Shown here piece after piece: positions 17,068 through 27,667 of a stretch of DNA of 56,483 nucleotides. Each line of letters opens with the position of its first letter. Position 1 is the stretch's first letter. Position numbers and translations under genes: made by a program. Source of the stretch: Methanobrevibacter arboriphilus JCM 13429 = DSM 1125. GTDB taxonomy: Archaea; Methanobacteriota; Methanobacteria; Methanobacteriales; Methanobacteriaceae. The notes under the pieces are model-generated. The model had not been told where the DNA came from, made no database searches, and saw only the letters and a list, made by a program, of their open reading frames with translations. The stretch is taken from assembly GCF_002072215.1 (NCBI RefSeq), contig NZ_JXMW01000030.1, positions 1 through 56,483 on the forward strand. Direction: 5' to 3'.

Positions 17068-18336
17068 TTATCTTAAATTAGATAAATACTGATTAATTTC
17101 AAAATTAGCTAGATTTAAAACTTTATTCAAAGGAATGTTTCTTTTAGTAGCAATTTTTCTTATATCTTCATATTCGGGTCTTGAAGATATAATTTCACCA
17201 TCAATATAGCCTATTTTAAATTTAATAGATTCAATTTCACCTTCAATATCTATATCTAAAGATATAAACTCCCTATTAGCTATTCCTCTATGAAAGTTTT
17301 GAGAAACTCTTATTCCCAATGTACCAGTTTCTTTAAATATAATAGAAACTAGCCTATCAGTATCTTCTTTTCTTGAAATTACCTTAATGATATCCCCTGG
17401 TCGATTTTTCTTCATTATAACAGGTATAACCAAAACATCACGAGCACCTTCTTTCATTAATTTATCAAAAAGATAACCTATGCTTTCACCAGATAAATGA
17501 TCCACATTAGTTTCTATAACATCAATACCTTGAGATTTTATATTTGATTTAGCTTTAATAATTCTTAAAACATTAGGAAAATCAAAATCTTTTTTTCCAG
17601 CTCCATAAGCAATCTTATCAACTTTTATAAAAGGTTGAAAATCCATAAATTCATCACAAAGCTCAGCATATAATGCAACCCCTGTTGGGGTAGCTATTTC
17701 AGCATTAACTGGCCCTCCAAAAGAAGAAATATTTCTTTCACTAATAATTTCAAGAGTAACTGGTGCTGGAACAGGAATCATACCATGAACTGATTTAACT
17801 GAACCTCCACCAACAGCAACTGGCAATCCAATGACCTTTTCTTTTTTATTATGGAATCCAAGTTTACAAAAACCAAAAACAGAGCCAAAAATATCAGCAA
17901 CTGCATCAGCAGCACCAACTTCATGAAAATTAACATCTTCCAAAGATTTTCCATGAATTTTTGCCTCAGATACAGCGATCCTTTTAAAAACTTTTCTTGA
18001 AATATTGAAAATATCCTTTATCAGCTCTTTTCCAAAAATACTATTCTTTTTTTGAAATTCGATCTCTTCAATTTGATTTATTTTAGATAAAAGCTCTTTA
18101 TAAGAAATAGAATGATTATTATGATTATCTTTATCAATAGTTTCAACTTCTAAAAAAATAGATTCGATTCCTGCTTTATTAACATTATTTATCTTAACAT
18201 TAACTCCACCAAAATCATTAGCCACATACTCCATAACTAGCTTCATCTCCTCATGATTACAACCTAAATCAATGAATGCCCCTCCAATCATATTTCCAGC
18301 TATTCCTGCATTTTGAGGATCTATTATTAGTACCAT
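17068..18336 (-). CDS. larC: LarC-like nickel insertion protein (nickel-pincer cofactor)
   Basis: This 422-residue protein shows the LarC (DUF111) landmarks: DPQNAGIAGNMIGGAFIDLG at the N-terminus, HEVGAADAVADIFGSVFGF near residue 140, GGGSVKSVHGMIPVPAPVTLEI near 180, and EIATPTGVALYAEL near 215. LarC is a CTP-dependent nickel metallochelatase that completes the nickel-pincer nucleotide of lactate racemase and related enzymes. The archaeal client enzyme is not known from this window, and larB and larE are absent here. The start is ATG 18336, with GGGAG 3 bp upstream; the TTG at 18351 is rejected. It is divergent from cobZ across a region with 27-bp repeats. Confidence 0.9.
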   Translation of the reverse strand: MVLIIDPQNAGIAGNMIGGAFIDLGCNHEEMKLVMEYVANDFGGVNVKINNVNKAGIESIFLEVETIDKDNHNNHSISYKELLSKINQIEEIEFQKKNSIFGKELIKDIFNISRKVFKRIAVSEAKIHGKSLEDVNFHEVGAADAVADIFGSVFGFCKLGFHNKKEKVIGLPVAVGGGSVKSVHGMIPVPAPVTLEIISERNISSFGGPVNAEIATPTGVALYAELCDEFMDFQPFIKVDKIAYGAGKKDFDFPNVLRIIKAKSNIKSQGIDVIETNVDHLSGESIGYLFDKLMKEGARDVLVIPVIMKKNRPGDIIKVISRKEDTDRLVSIIFKETGTLGIRVSQNFHRGIANREFISLDIDIEGEIESIKFKIGYIDGEIISSRPEYEDIRKIATKRNIPLNKVLNLANFEINQYLSNLR

Positions 18337-18560
18337 AATCTCCCTTTCCAAAAAAACATCGTAATTATTTAGATATTAATTTTATTTATAATAAAAAATA
18401 TTTTTAAACTTTAAAGTAAATATGTTAAACAATATAAATAATATTATTGAAATATTTTAATATAATTGAAACAATTTAATATAAAATAATGGAATCTTAT
18501 AATAAATAAAAATATAATAATCAAAAATTTAATAAATGAGAATTTATTAATAATTGAGAA

Positions 18561-18650
18561 TTTAAAATATGATTAATACTTATATTATTTAAAATATGAC
18601 TAATACGTATATTATTTATATTGTTTAAAATATGATTAATTTTTGTAATA
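18561..18650. promoter_or_regulatory. Three 27-bp direct repeats between larC and cobZ
   Basis: Copies start at 18561, 18588 and 18624 and begin TTTAAAATATGAYTAAT. The first two are tandem and differ at only 2 of 27 positions; the third is shifted by 36 bp and is more diverged. They lie in the 432-bp gap shared by two divergent metal-cofactor genes. Iterated sites in a common promoter region suggest operator sites, but AT-rich drift could also make them. The remaining gap is featureless AT-rich DNA, and I see no cobalamin riboswitch. Confidence 0.5.
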
Positions 18651-18768
18651 TTAAAAATAAGTGAAATTAGAATTTATAAAAACATATATAAGATCATACA
18701 AGATTATCTAAAGAACAAATTAATAAATTTCTGAAGTTAAAGGATTTATAGCTCTATGGGTGATTATC

Positions 18769-20058
18769 ATGAAAAATAGAAAAAACAAATTTAAGACTAA
18801 AAAAAGAACTAAGAAAATCTTTAATGATATAAAACTCTATAGTGACTATGATTATTTTTATATGGAAAATCCAAACTATTTTCTAACATTCTGTGATGGT
18901 TTCGATCCTGAAAACCAAATAAATAGTGGGATTGATATTGTAAAAAATATAATTATATTATCAACTAATTATAATTCAGAAGATAATTTTAAAACATCTC
19001 TTAAGCATTTTGAAAAAGAAAAAAAGATTAAAAGTAATTTCAACAGTTATAATGAACATAATAGCTATATTGCTCAACAATTTCCTGTTAATCGATCCAA
19101 TCTTGAAAATATTAATACTGAAAATGAAAATAGTAAAAATCCTGAAATTAACTCTAACAACAATATAAATTATTTTTTAGAAAATTCAGATAGTTTAACA
19201 ATTATAAATTTCATGAATAACAATCTTAATCTTATAAAATTAACTGATTATCTAAAAATAGCTAAAGTTAAAAGAGATTCTAATTCTCTTGAATTGAATT
19301 TAAATCAGATAATATATATAGATGAAAGTTTAACTATGAGAGAACTTATAAGATTATATAAAATAGCAATTGAAACAAAGATTAAGTATTTCGACTATTT
19401 AAGACTACCAGAGCATATACATGATGCTTTAAATAATAATGAATCTATAATTTTAGCTTGTAAATCACCAATTGGATTTGATGAAGGAAAAGAACAAAAA
19501 TTAATGGAATTAATTAATTTACATAGTAATAAAAATATAGAAACTATTGAAAAAGAAATAGTGCGAACAATGGTTAAAAGTTGTAGTAAATCATTGGCCA
19601 ATATGGAACTATCTTTTGGAATACTTGATTATATATTAGCTGAAGGAATTACTATTGATTTACTTGTAGATGCTGGAATGGAGCTATGTGTTGGTATTGA
19701 TGAAACTCCAGAAAAAATAAAAGAATTAAAACTGAGATTAAAAAATCAAATATTAAAAGCACTGGAAGATATAAATGTTATTGCTCTTTTGATGTCAGCT
19801 ATCAGATGTGAAGAAGATTTTAAGGCCAATAGAGTTAGAGAAGTCGATGTTAGTGATGATCCTGCTTATTTATATAGTGATGAAGTTTTAGGAATAGCTA
19901 TATCTAATCAAATAGCGGGAACAAAAGCTACATTTAATTTCAAACGTTATGATGAAAAAAAACCAGGAATATTATCTAAATTAGGCCCAATGGTAGATGA
20001 CATATTTGCTGGGCTTATAGCAGGTTGTATGTCTAAAATGTTTGAAGAAGACTATTAA
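18769..20058 (+). CDS. cobZ: CobZ-like alpha-ribazole phosphatase with an N-terminal extension
   Basis: The C-terminal 140 residues or so match archaeal CobZ and the related PgpA fold: [48 protein letters not shown], then [29 protein letters not shown] with the DD pair. CobZ removes phosphate from alpha-ribazole phosphate in lower-ligand assembly of cobalamin. Stand-alone CobZ is about 160 residues, whereas this protein has 429. The first 100 or so residues are N-rich, and residues about 130-290 form an unassigned domain. A CbiS-type fusion was considered, but I see no CbiZ motif. The start is ATG 18769, with GGGTGAT 4 bp before it. cobS follows 280 bp later, supporting the assignment. Confidence 0.75.
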   Translation: MKNRKNKFKTKKRTKKIFNDIKLYSDYDYFYMENPNYFLTFCDGFDPENQINSGIDIVKNIIILSTNYNSEDNFKTSLKHFEKEKKIKSNFNSYNEHNSYIAQQFPVNRSNLENINTENENSKNPEINSNNNINYFLENSDSLTIINFMNNNLNLIKLTDYLKIAKVKRDSNSLELNLNQIIYIDESLTMRELIRLYKIAIETKIKYFDYLRLPEHIHDALNNNESIILACKSPIGFDEGKEQKLMELINLHSNKNIETIEKEIVRTMVKSCSKSLANMELSFGILDYILAEGITIDLLVDAGMELCVGIDETPEKIKELKLRLKNQILKALEDINVIALLMSAIRCEEDFKANRVREVDVSDDPAYLYSDEVLGIAISNQIAGTKATFNFKRYDEKKPGILSKLGPMVDDIFAGLIAGCMSKMFEEDY

Positions 20059-20338
20059 ACAAAAAAAACTAAAAACTAAAAAACTAAAAAATCTAAAAAA
20101 CTAAAAAATTAAAAAAACAAACATATACCTAAAAACTAGAAAACTAAAAAAATATAAAAACAAACAAATCTATTAAAAATATTATTAAAAGTATTACTGG
20201 AAGTATTACTAAAATTATCACTAAGAGTACTAAGAGTATTATTAAGGATAATATTAAAATTACTAATAAAATTACTAATAAAAGTACTATCAAAAAATTT
20301 ATTAGAGGATTTATTAAAAAATTTAAAAAGGAATTTAA

Positions 20339-21148
20339 ATGACAGAAAAAGACAAACAAAAAGATGATTATTTCATTAGTGAGAAATCATCAAAAATAAG
20401 ATCCATAGCAGGTCTTTTAACATTTTCAACAATTTTACCAATAAATATATACACAAGTATTGAAGAGATGGCTAAAATGACTTGGTTTTGGCCAGTGCTA
20501 AGTGCTTTAGTTGGTTTTTTCGCTTTAATAATTGGACTATTTTTAAATATACTGAATTTTCCGATTTTTATTATTTCTGTCATTATTTATAGTTTTTTAA
20601 TATGGTTTAATGGTTTTCATCACCTCGATGGACTTATAGATATCGGAGATGCTTTAATGGTACATGGTACTCCTGAAAAAAAAATATCTGTAATGAGAGA
20701 CTCTATGATTGGAACTGGAGGAATAGCTTTATTTTTCATTGTTGGGATTTTAACAATTGCTTTTTTAAATTCTATACTTTTAATAGGATTTATATCATCA
20801 ATATTAATATGTGAAATGTCAGCGAAAGTTGGTTTAGTTAGCTGTGCAATTTCTTCAAAGCCAGGGAATGATGGGACTGGAATGTACTTTATAAAATCAA
20901 TGACAATACCAAAATTTATAGCTACATTAATTATAACATTAGCTATCGGTTATCTCTTTGGAGGAATTATAGGAGCATTCGGAGTTATCGGAGGAGCATT
21001 CGGAGGAGCATTAATTAGCTTAATTGGAAAGAAAAACTTTAAAATAGCCACTGGTGATGTTTTAGGTGCTTCAAATGAAATTGGTAGATTATTTTCACTT
21101 TTATTTATGTTAATAATGATATTATTGTCTCAAATAAGAATATTTTAA
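20339..21148 (+). CDS. cobS: Adenosylcobinamide-GDP ribazoletransferase (cobalamin synthase)
   Basis: CobS joins adenosylcobinamide-GDP and alpha-ribazole (or its phosphate) in the membrane to complete the nucleotide loop. This 269-residue protein has the key motif NGFHHLDGLIDIGDALMVHGTPEKKISVMRDSMIGTGGI near residues 92-131, with the acidic DGLID and DALM pairs. It also has several membrane helices, a typical length, and glycine-rich repeats (GGIIGAFGVIGGAFGGALI). RBS AAGGAA precedes ATG 20339. It follows cobZ after 280 bp of repetitive TTATTAAAAGTATTA-like DNA. Confidence 0.95.
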   Translation: MTEKDKQKDDYFISEKSSKIRSIAGLLTFSTILPINIYTSIEEMAKMTWFWPVLSALVGFFALIIGLFLNILNFPIFIISVIIYSFLIWFNGFHHLDGLIDIGDALMVHGTPEKKISVMRDSMIGTGGIALFFIVGILTIAFLNSILLIGFISSILICEMSAKVGLVSCAISSKPGNDGTGMYFIKSMTIPKFIATLIITLAIGYLFGGIIGAFGVIGGAFGGALISLIGKKNFKIATGDVLGASNEIGRLFSLLFMLIMILLSQIRIF

Positions 21149-21397
21149 AATTACCTCAAATATATAAAATAAATAGATTTAGTAAATATAAAATAAATGT
21201 AAAATAATTACTAAAATAAACATAATATAATTAAATTAAATTAATCAATTATAAATAATTACAGTAAAATAACTATAAAATAATTAAAGTAATCAATATA
21301 AATAATTACAGTAAATTAATTATAAATATCACATTATAAAGGATATATTAAAAGAAGAATATAATAAATCATATTTAATAAATAATTTGTGATAATA

Positions 21398-21958
21398 ATG
21401 AATATTAATGTTTTAAGATTAGATCATAGATCAAAAAGAGATGCTAGAATAACCACCCATGTTTGTCTAACATCAAGAGCTTTTGGAGCATCAAAAATAT
21501 ATTTAGGTGGAGAAGAAGATGAAAAGCTTATGAAAAATGTTGAAGATGTTGTAAAACGATGGGGAGGAAATTTTAAGATTGAATATAAGAAAAATTATAT
21601 GAATCTTATAGAAGAATGGCAAAACAAGGGTGGAGAAGTAATTCATCTTACAATGTATGGATCTCAAGTTCAAGATGTTATAGGAGAAATAAGAGAATCT
21701 TCAAAAGATAAGCTAATTGTTGTTGGAGGATCAAGAGTACCAACAAAGGTCTATAGAAAATCAGATTATAATGTTTCTGTAACAAAACAACCACACTCTG
21801 AAGTTTCTTCACTAGCTGTTTTTCAACATATGTTAATGGATGGAACAGAGTTCAATCTTGAGTTTGATGATGCTGTTTTTGAAGTAATCCCCACCTCTGA
21901 AGGTAAAAGAGTAAACATCAATGAAGAAAAAAAGAAAGAAAATATGATTGATAATTAG
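21398..21958 (+). CDS. tRNA (cytidine(56)-2'-O)-methyltransferase aTrm56
   Basis: This 186-residue archaeal SPOUT enzyme methylates the 2'-OH of C56 in the T-loop of tRNA. The opening MNINVLRLDHRSKRDARITTHVCLTSRAFGASKIYL is the aTrm56 signature. VIHLTMYGSQVQDVIGEI and LIVVGGSRVPTKVYRKSDYNVSVTKQPHSEVSSLAVF hold the SAM-binding knot. GTGAT lies just upstream of ATG 21398, and the in-frame GTG at 21389 lies inside that site. It converges with the fumarase-like gene across 18-bp repeats of TAATTATGGTTAAAA. Confidence 0.93.
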   Translation: MNINVLRLDHRSKRDARITTHVCLTSRAFGASKIYLGGEEDEKLMKNVEDVVKRWGGNFKIEYKKNYMNLIEEWQNKGGEVIHLTMYGSQVQDVIGEIRESSKDKLIVVGGSRVPTKVYRKSDYNVSVTKQPHSEVSSLAVFQHMLMDGTEFNLEFDDAVFEVIPTSEGKRVNINEEKKKENMIDN

Positions 21959-22029
21959 AATAATTATGGTTAAAATAATTATGGTTAAAATAATTCTGAT
22001 TAGAATAATTATATTAATAAATAAAATAA

Positions 22030-22551
22030 CTAATAAATAGACTTCCCATGAGCAATAGCCACTATTCCAGGAATGTTTTCTACTTGTAACTTAAAAAGTG
22101 CTTCAATACCTTCATATCCATAATCAACAATTTGTTTTGATTTAACAGAATCAGTTAAAAGAGCTGCTATTGGAGGAGTGACTACAAAAATAGATTTTTG
22201 ATTTTTAAGAGATTTTATAGTTTCTTCACTTAGAGAACCTTTTCCAATGTGAATTCTAACTCCTGCTTTTGATAATGTATGTATTGATGATTCAATTTCA
22301 TCTTTATTACTAGTAGTAGGAGCTATACCAGCATCGCTAACAGCAGTGTGCATTATAGCACTACCTTCTAAATTAGCAAGAATTTTATCTTTGGATCTAT
22401 CTTTATTTTCAATTATTTTTCTTTTTAACTTAGGTAATACTGCATCTCTACCTGTAAAGATGTTTCCTGAAATAAGTAATTTATCCCCTACTTCCAAATC
22501 ATCGATATCTTTAATAGAAATAGGAGTTTTTATTTTTTTTATATCTTTCAT
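22030..22551 (-). CDS. Class I fumarate hydratase, C-terminal-type (beta) subunit
   Basis: This 173-residue product matches the C-terminal domain of iron-sulfur fumarase/tartrate dehydratase: ISIKDIDDLEVGDKLLISGNIFTGRDAVLPKLKRKI, LEGSAIMHTAVSDAGIAPTTS and KGSLSEETIKSLKNQKSIFVVTPPIAALL. In methanogens the two halves are separate genes; the alpha half with the cluster cysteines is not in the window. It would convert fumarate to malate in the incomplete reductive TCA pathway. ATG 22551, with TGAT a few bases before it, is preferred. ATG 22560 is also possible. A TTG at 22581 has no ribosome site. Confidence 0.88.
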   Translation of the reverse strand: MKDIKKIKTPISIKDIDDLEVGDKLLISGNIFTGRDAVLPKLKRKIIENKDRSKDKILANLEGSAIMHTAVSDAGIAPTTSNKDEIESSIHTLSKAGVRIHIGKGSLSEETIKSLKNQKSIFVVTPPIAALLTDSVKSKQIVDYGYEGIEALFKLQVENIPGIVAIAHGKSIY

Positions 22552-22669
22552 AATTATCATTAAAAATTTTATAAACAACATTAATAATAAAAAAATTAAA
22601 AATCAGATCTCAAAATCCTATGAAATAATCAAATATAAACTAATTTAAATGAAAGCTATATAGATAATT

Positions 22670-23872
22670 TTATCTTATATTCAAGCTACTTTTAATCTCA
22701 CGAATACTAGTTAAAAAATCGATTAAGTGAGTATATTTTATATGCCCCATTAGAACAATTCTAATAGCTTTTGGATAAGATGAGACTGAAACCATCCACC
22801 CTTTTTCTTCTAACATGTTAGCTAAATCATCAGTAGGTATTTCTGGGTGAGTAAAAGCTACAATATTTAACTCAGGTTCAACTATTAACTCAAAATCCTC
22901 TTTAAATAAAGCGTCAGCTAAAAATTCACTATTAATCATACATTCATTAGCATTTTTAGCATAGCCTTCTCTCCCCATATATTGCATAATTGCCCAAGTA
23001 GCTGCAGCTGGAGCACCTAAACGAGTTCCAACAATAGTTGATTGTTCTTTAGAAGTTAAATATGGAGATTTAACAGCCATAACATCTAAATATTTTTTTT
23101 CTCTAAAAAGTATACCTCCAGAAGGAATAGGAGCAAGACCCATCTTATGAGGATCAACAGTTATAGAAGAAACCCCTTCAAGAGAAAAATCAAAAACAGG
23201 CATTTCATAGCCAAAATCTTTTAAAAATGGAATAGAAAACCCACCAAAAGCAGCATCAACATGAAAATAAATATCATTATCATGAGCTAACTTCGATAAA
23301 TCTTCAATTGGATCAATCATGCCAAGTTCAGTAGTACCAGCTACTCCTACAATAGCAATGGTATTATCAGAAATGTTTTTTTTAACAGATTCAATATCAA
23401 CACGATAATTTTCATCTAAATCTGCTTCAATAAGTTTTAAATTAAGTAAATCAGCAGCTTTTTTAAATGAAAAATGAGCAGACTTAGGAACAATAATCTC
23501 AGGAATAGAATATCCATTTTCACTATTAATATTTCCAATACCTTTTTCTTCTCTAGCCATATTACGAGCAGCACGAATAGCCATTAAGTTAGCTTCAGTT
23601 CCCCCAGTAACAACATTACCAAAGGGTTTTTCAAGTGAAAGAAAGGATCCAATATCTCTAATAACTTCATCTTCAAGAGTTTGAGTTCCCTTAAAAAGAC
23701 CAGGATCTCCAAGATTTGCATCTAAAAAATCACAAAATACTTCTTTAGCTAAAGGATCAGCACGAGTACACATTGACCCTAAAATTCTTCCATCAGAATA
23801 TTCTAAATCTTGTTTTTTGAGTTTAGACAATTCTTCTAATATTTTTTCTTTTTCTAATGGTTCTTGATTCAT
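22670..23872 (-). CDS. mfnA: MfnA, PLP-dependent L-tyrosine/L-aspartate decarboxylase
   Basis: MfnA decarboxylates tyrosine to tyramine for methanofuran and aspartate to beta-alanine for coenzyme A. This 400-residue protein has [16 protein letters not shown] (cofactor phosphate cup) near residue 80, HVDAAFGGF near 200 and [15 protein letters not shown], with the PLP lysine in HKM, near 230. The opening residues [22 protein letters not shown] are typical of archaeal MfnA. ATG 23872 with AAGGG upstream is used; the TTG at 23893 is rejected. The 5' gap holds repeated AATGATTATG sequences. Confidence 0.93.
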   Translation of the reverse strand: MNQEPLEKEKILEELSKLKKQDLEYSDGRILGSMCTRADPLAKEVFCDFLDANLGDPGLFKGTQTLEDEVIRDIGSFLSLEKPFGNVVTGGTEANLMAIRAARNMAREEKGIGNINSENGYSIPEIIVPKSAHFSFKKAADLLNLKLIEADLDENYRVDIESVKKNISDNTIAIVGVAGTTELGMIDPIEDLSKLAHDNDIYFHVDAAFGGFSIPFLKDFGYEMPVFDFSLEGVSSITVDPHKMGLAPIPSGGILFREKKYLDVMAVKSPYLTSKEQSTIVGTRLGAPAAATWAIMQYMGREGYAKNANECMINSEFLADALFKEDFELIVEPELNIVAFTHPEIPTDDLANMLEEKGWMVSVSSYPKAIRIVLMGHIKYTHLIDFLTSIREIKSSLNIR

Positions 23873-23946
23873 TGAAATACCCTTTAGATACAATCATTAA
23901 AATAATAAACAGAATAACGAACATGCTAATAAATACAATGATAATT

Positions 23947-24027
23947 AAATGATTATATAAATGAATGATTATCATAATGAATGATTATGTTATAATAAAT
24001 GATTATGTTATAAATGAATGATTATGT
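23947..24027. repeat. Five AATGATTAT repeats upstream of mfnA
   Basis: The motif AATGATTAT occurs five times in about 80 bp, three of them extended to AATGATTATGTKAT. It lies 75-155 bp before the mfnA start codon. The repetition may be promoter-associated or simply satellite drift. Confidence 0.6.
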
Positions 24028-24118
24028 GATTAATTAACTAATTAATAAAATAAATAAAAATTATAGATTAAATTAAAAATAGATAATAAAAAGATAATCA
24101 ATAAGATTTAATTAAATC

Positions 24119-26404
24119 TTATTTCTTTTGATTTCTTGCTGCATCCAAGATTAACTTTTGCTCAGACCTAGCTACAGTATGTCTTACATCACTAACAGCA
24201 TCAGTATTAGCTGAAACACTACATATTCCAAGTTCAACAAGTTTTTCAACGATATGTGGCTTACTACCTGCTTGACCACAAATACTAGATGTGACTCCAG
24301 CTTCATTACATTTTCTAATAGTTCTCTCAATTAATTTTAAAACCGCAGGATGCTCTTCAGTATAATTTTTAGCTACTAACTCATTATTTCTATCAACTGC
24401 AAGGGTGTATTGAGTAAGATCATTTGTTCCTAGACTTGCAAAATCAATTCCAATATCAATAAAGTCTTCAATGATTAAAGCAGCTGCAGGAGTTTCTACC
24501 ATTATACCAAAATCAACATCTTTATGAGGTCTAAGCCCTACTTCCTCAGCTATTTGTTTAGCTTTTATAAGTTCATCTGGGCTTTGTGATAATGGAATCA
24601 TAATTCCAATATTAGTATAACCTTGCTCATGAAGCTTTTTAATAGCTTTAAATTCTGCTTTAAGTATTTCTGGTTCATCAAGCTCTCTTCTGATACCTCT
24701 CCAACCGAGCATTGGATTATGTTCATAAGGTTCATCTTCTCCACCATCAAGAGTTTGGAACTCATCAGTAGGAGCATCTAAAGTTCTATACCACACAGGT
24801 TTTGGATAGAAAACATCAACAACTTTTAAGATATTCTCCATCAATATTTTTACAAGTTCATTCTCCTTACCATCAAGAATAAATTTCTTTGGATGAACAC
24901 CAGAAGTTAACATCATGTGTTCAGTTCTAAGAAGACCAACACCATCTGCACCAGTAGCAAAAGCTTTTTTAGCTGCTTCAGGCATACTTACATTAGCTTT
25001 AACTTCAGTGACAGTGATAATTGGAGCAGGTGCTTGAGAAACAGCAGATTCATCTTTTACTTTTTCTTCAGCTATATGGAATTCTCCTTCAAAAACAAGA
25101 CCTTTTTTACCATCAATAGTTACTTTAATATTCTCTTTAAGAACTTCAGTAGCATTACCAGTTCCAACAACACAAGGAATTCCAAGTTCACGAGAGATAA
25201 TAGCTGCATGACAAGTTATTCCACCTTCATCAGTAATTATTCCACTAGATCTTTTCATAGCAGGAACCATATCAGGAGTGGTCATTGTTGTAACCATTAT
25301 GTCTCCATCTTTAATTTTATCTAATTCATCAATCTTTTTAATGATTTTTACAGTACCAGAAGCCATACCAGGACTTGCACCAAGACCTCTTACAATAACT
25401 TCCCTATCTTCAATATCAGATCCTTTATCTCCAGCTTCAGACCCATTTTCTAAAGTAGTGATTGGTCTAGATTGTAACATATAAAGAGTATTATCATAGA
25501 AAGCCCATTCAGTATCTTGAGGAGCATTATAATGATTTTGGATTCTTTTACCCATTTCTGTTAATTCAACAAGTTCTGCTTCTGATAAGACTCTTTCATT
25601 TCTTAATTCTTCAGGAACATCAACTTGTTTAGTCTCTCCACTAGGTAATTTTTCAAACATTACCTTTTTATCAGCTATACTAAAGTTTAATATTTCATTA
25701 GATTTTTTGTCAACATAATAAGTATCTGGTGTTACAGAACCAGAAACAACAGCTTCTCCAAGTCCCCATGACCCTTCGATAAGAGCTATATCTTCACCAG
25801 TAGAAGGATTAACAGTAAACATTACACCTGCTTTTTCAGACTCAACCATTTCTTGAACAACCACAGCAATATATACTTTGGAATGTTCAAAATTGTTTTC
25901 TTCACGATAAAATATTGCTCTAGCTTCAAAAAGAGAAGCCCAACACTTCCTAACATAATCAATTACAGATTCTGCACCATAAATATTTAAAAAAGTATCT
26001 TGCTGTCCTGCAAATGATGCTTCAGGTAAATCTTCAGCTGTTGCAGATGATCTAATAGCTACAAGAACATCTTCAATTCCAACTTTTTGGCAGAGTGCAT
26101 TATAAGCTTCAATAATAAGTGCTGATATATCTTCAGGAATATTGGTTTCAATGATAATTTTTTTAATTTTTTCAGCAGAATTTTGAAGTTCTTTAGTATT
26201 GTTAATATCAATTCCACTTAATATATTCATGATATTATCAAATATTCCAGTATCATTCATAAATTTATTATAAGTTTCTGCAGTAACTACAAATCCTGGA
26301 GGTACTGGTATTCCTGCTTGGGTTAATTCACCTAAATTAGCCCCTTTTCCTCCAGCAATTCCAACATCATCCTTACTTATATTTTCAAATGTTTCAACAT
26401 ACAT
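24119..26404 (-). CDS. ppsA: Phosphoenolpyruvate synthase
   Basis: PEP synthase makes PEP from pyruvate, ATP and water for gluconeogenesis from acetyl-CoA-derived pyruvate. The 761-residue product has the N-terminal ATP-binding domain (GIAGGKGANLGELTQAGIPVPPGFVV, VAIRSSATAEDLPEASFAGQQDTFLN), the swivelling domain with the phosphohistidine motif GGITCHAAIISRELGIPCVVG near residues 390-410, and the C-terminal PEP-binding barrel ending in SSICGQAGSKPHIVEKL. Length is typical of archaeal enzymes. ATG 26404 with GGATGA upstream is preferred; ATG 26413 lies within the ribosome site. Confidence 0.95.
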   Translation of the reverse strand: MYVETFENISKDDVGIAGGKGANLGELTQAGIPVPPGFVVTAETYNKFMNDTGIFDNIMNILSGIDINNTKELQNSAEKIKKIIIETNIPEDISALIIEAYNALCQKVGIEDVLVAIRSSATAEDLPEASFAGQQDTFLNIYGAESVIDYVRKCWASLFEARAIFYREENNFEHSKVYIAVVVQEMVESEKAGVMFTVNPSTGEDIALIEGSWGLGEAVVSGSVTPDTYYVDKKSNEILNFSIADKKVMFEKLPSGETKQVDVPEELRNERVLSEAELVELTEMGKRIQNHYNAPQDTEWAFYDNTLYMLQSRPITTLENGSEAGDKGSDIEDREVIVRGLGASPGMASGTVKIIKKIDELDKIKDGDIMVTTMTTPDMVPAMKRSSGIITDEGGITCHAAIISRELGIPCVVGTGNATEVLKENIKVTIDGKKGLVFEGEFHIAEEKVKDESAVSQAPAPIITVTEVKANVSMPEAAKKAFATGADGVGLLRTEHMMLTSGVHPKKFILDGKENELVKILMENILKVVDVFYPKPVWYRTLDAPTDEFQTLDGGEDEPYEHNPMLGWRGIRRELDEPEILKAEFKAIKKLHEQGYTNIGIMIPLSQSPDELIKAKQIAEEVGLRPHKDVDFGIMVETPAAALIIEDFIDIGIDFASLGTNDLTQYTLAVDRNNELVAKNYTEEHPAVLKLIERTIRKCNEAGVTSSICGQAGSKPHIVEKLVELGICSVSANTDAVSDVRHTVARSEQKLILDAARNQKK

Positions 26405-26620
26405 ATTTTTCATCCTTGTTGAGTTTTAAATTTTTAATAATAATTTTAGCCATTAAAAATGTTATTTTAAAGAATTTAAGTATTAAAATTGTTTTGTAAT
26501 CTTTTGTAACTTTATATATTTATGAAATCTAAAATATAATTAGATAGTGTAATAAAATACTCTAAAATATAACTAGATATTGTAATAATAATTATTTTGT
26601 AGATAGTTAAATTTATGAGT

Positions 26621-27103
26621 TTATTTGACTAATTCTTCACCTTTATCAACTACAATTCTGCAGCTTACAGGTAATTTCATAGCAGCTCTTCTTAAAGATT
26701 CTTTAGCATCTTGGAAATTTTTCTTGTTAGTATCAATAGATAAAACTTTTTGATTCTTTTTCACAATAGCTTCTGAGCTGATAGATTTACCAAAAGATTT
26801 TCTCATACCATTTTGAACCCTATCTGCACCTGCACCAGTAGCCATTGGATTTTCTCTCACAATTTGATGAGGGAAAACTCTAATTTTCAAATGATAACCC
26901 ATCCTTCCAGCTTTTCTTTGCATAAATCTGTTAGAAGCAATACGAGCAGCTTCAAGAGCATTATGACTAATATGAGCAGGATCTTTTACAGCTAAACTTA
27001 CTTTTACTGGAAATTCATCAGTTAAATTTCCCATATCAAATTGAACTACCTTAGAACCAGGAATTTTTCTTATATATTCTCTTCTTGTATAAGCACGAAC
27101 CAT
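26621..27103 (-). CDS. 50S ribosomal protein L10e
   Basis: This 160-residue archaeal L10e (L16-type) protein binds 23S rRNA near the peptidyl-transferase and A-site tRNA regions. The opening [19 protein letters not shown] and the central block [38 protein letters not shown] are the family hallmark. The start at 27103 has GGAGGACTATTA before it. It is single-cistron here. A 30-bp repeat pair lies 105-170 bp upstream. Confidence 0.96.
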   Translation of the reverse strand: MVRAYTRREYIRKIPGSKVVQFDMGNLTDEFPVKVSLAVKDPAHISHNALEAARIASNRFMQRKAGRMGYHLKIRVFPHQIVRENPMATGAGADRVQNGMRKSFGKSISSEAIVKKNQKVLSIDTNKKNFQDAKESLRRAAMKLPVSCRIVVDKGEELVK

Positions 27104-27210
27104 TAATAGTCCTCCATAATAAAATTGAATTATATATAATTATATTTCTATCAATAAATTAATAAAATACTTATTATACCAAATGGACATTGTTAAAAAC
27201 TTTTTAATTC

Positions 27211-27270
27211 ATAATATTGCAATAATTTATATTATTTCCATAAATAATGCAATAATTTATATTATGTCCA
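27211..27270 (-). promoter_or_regulatory. Two 30-bp repeats upstream of rpl10e
   Basis: Units 27211-27240 and 27241-27270 share GCAATAATTTATATTAT and TCCA. On the minus strand each contains a TATA-like TATAAATTATTGC. They may be a duplicated promoter. The remaining gap (27104-27667) is A-rich with no recognisable gene. Confidence 0.5.
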
Positions 27271-27667
27271 TATAATATAAAGTTTAAAACTTAAAATGTA
27301 TTATATAAAAGCATAATATCAGTATAAATATTTTTATTTATTTTTATTTTAAATTTAATATACATAACTAGATAGAATAAGATTATTTATTTTTATAACT
27401 ATTAATAAATGTTACTATAATCAATGTCAATAAAAAAATTTATTTTAAAAATAAAAAAATTTAATCCTACAAATAATAAAATATTTAAAAAAAATAATAA
27501 ACGAAATAAAAAGATTTCTAAAAAAATATATCTAAAATTTATAGAAAAGCACTTGAAAGGAACAGTAAGAGAAAAAATAAAAAGATAATAAAAAGCAAGA
27601 ATAAAAAAATAATGATAAAAATAAGAATAATAAAAACTAATAAAAGAATAAAATTATATTGTTAAAA

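Noticed and set aside
18337-18768. Cobalamin riboswitch upstream of cobZ
   Set aside because: No GC-containing conserved core or stable paired elements; only AT-rich direct repeats are present.
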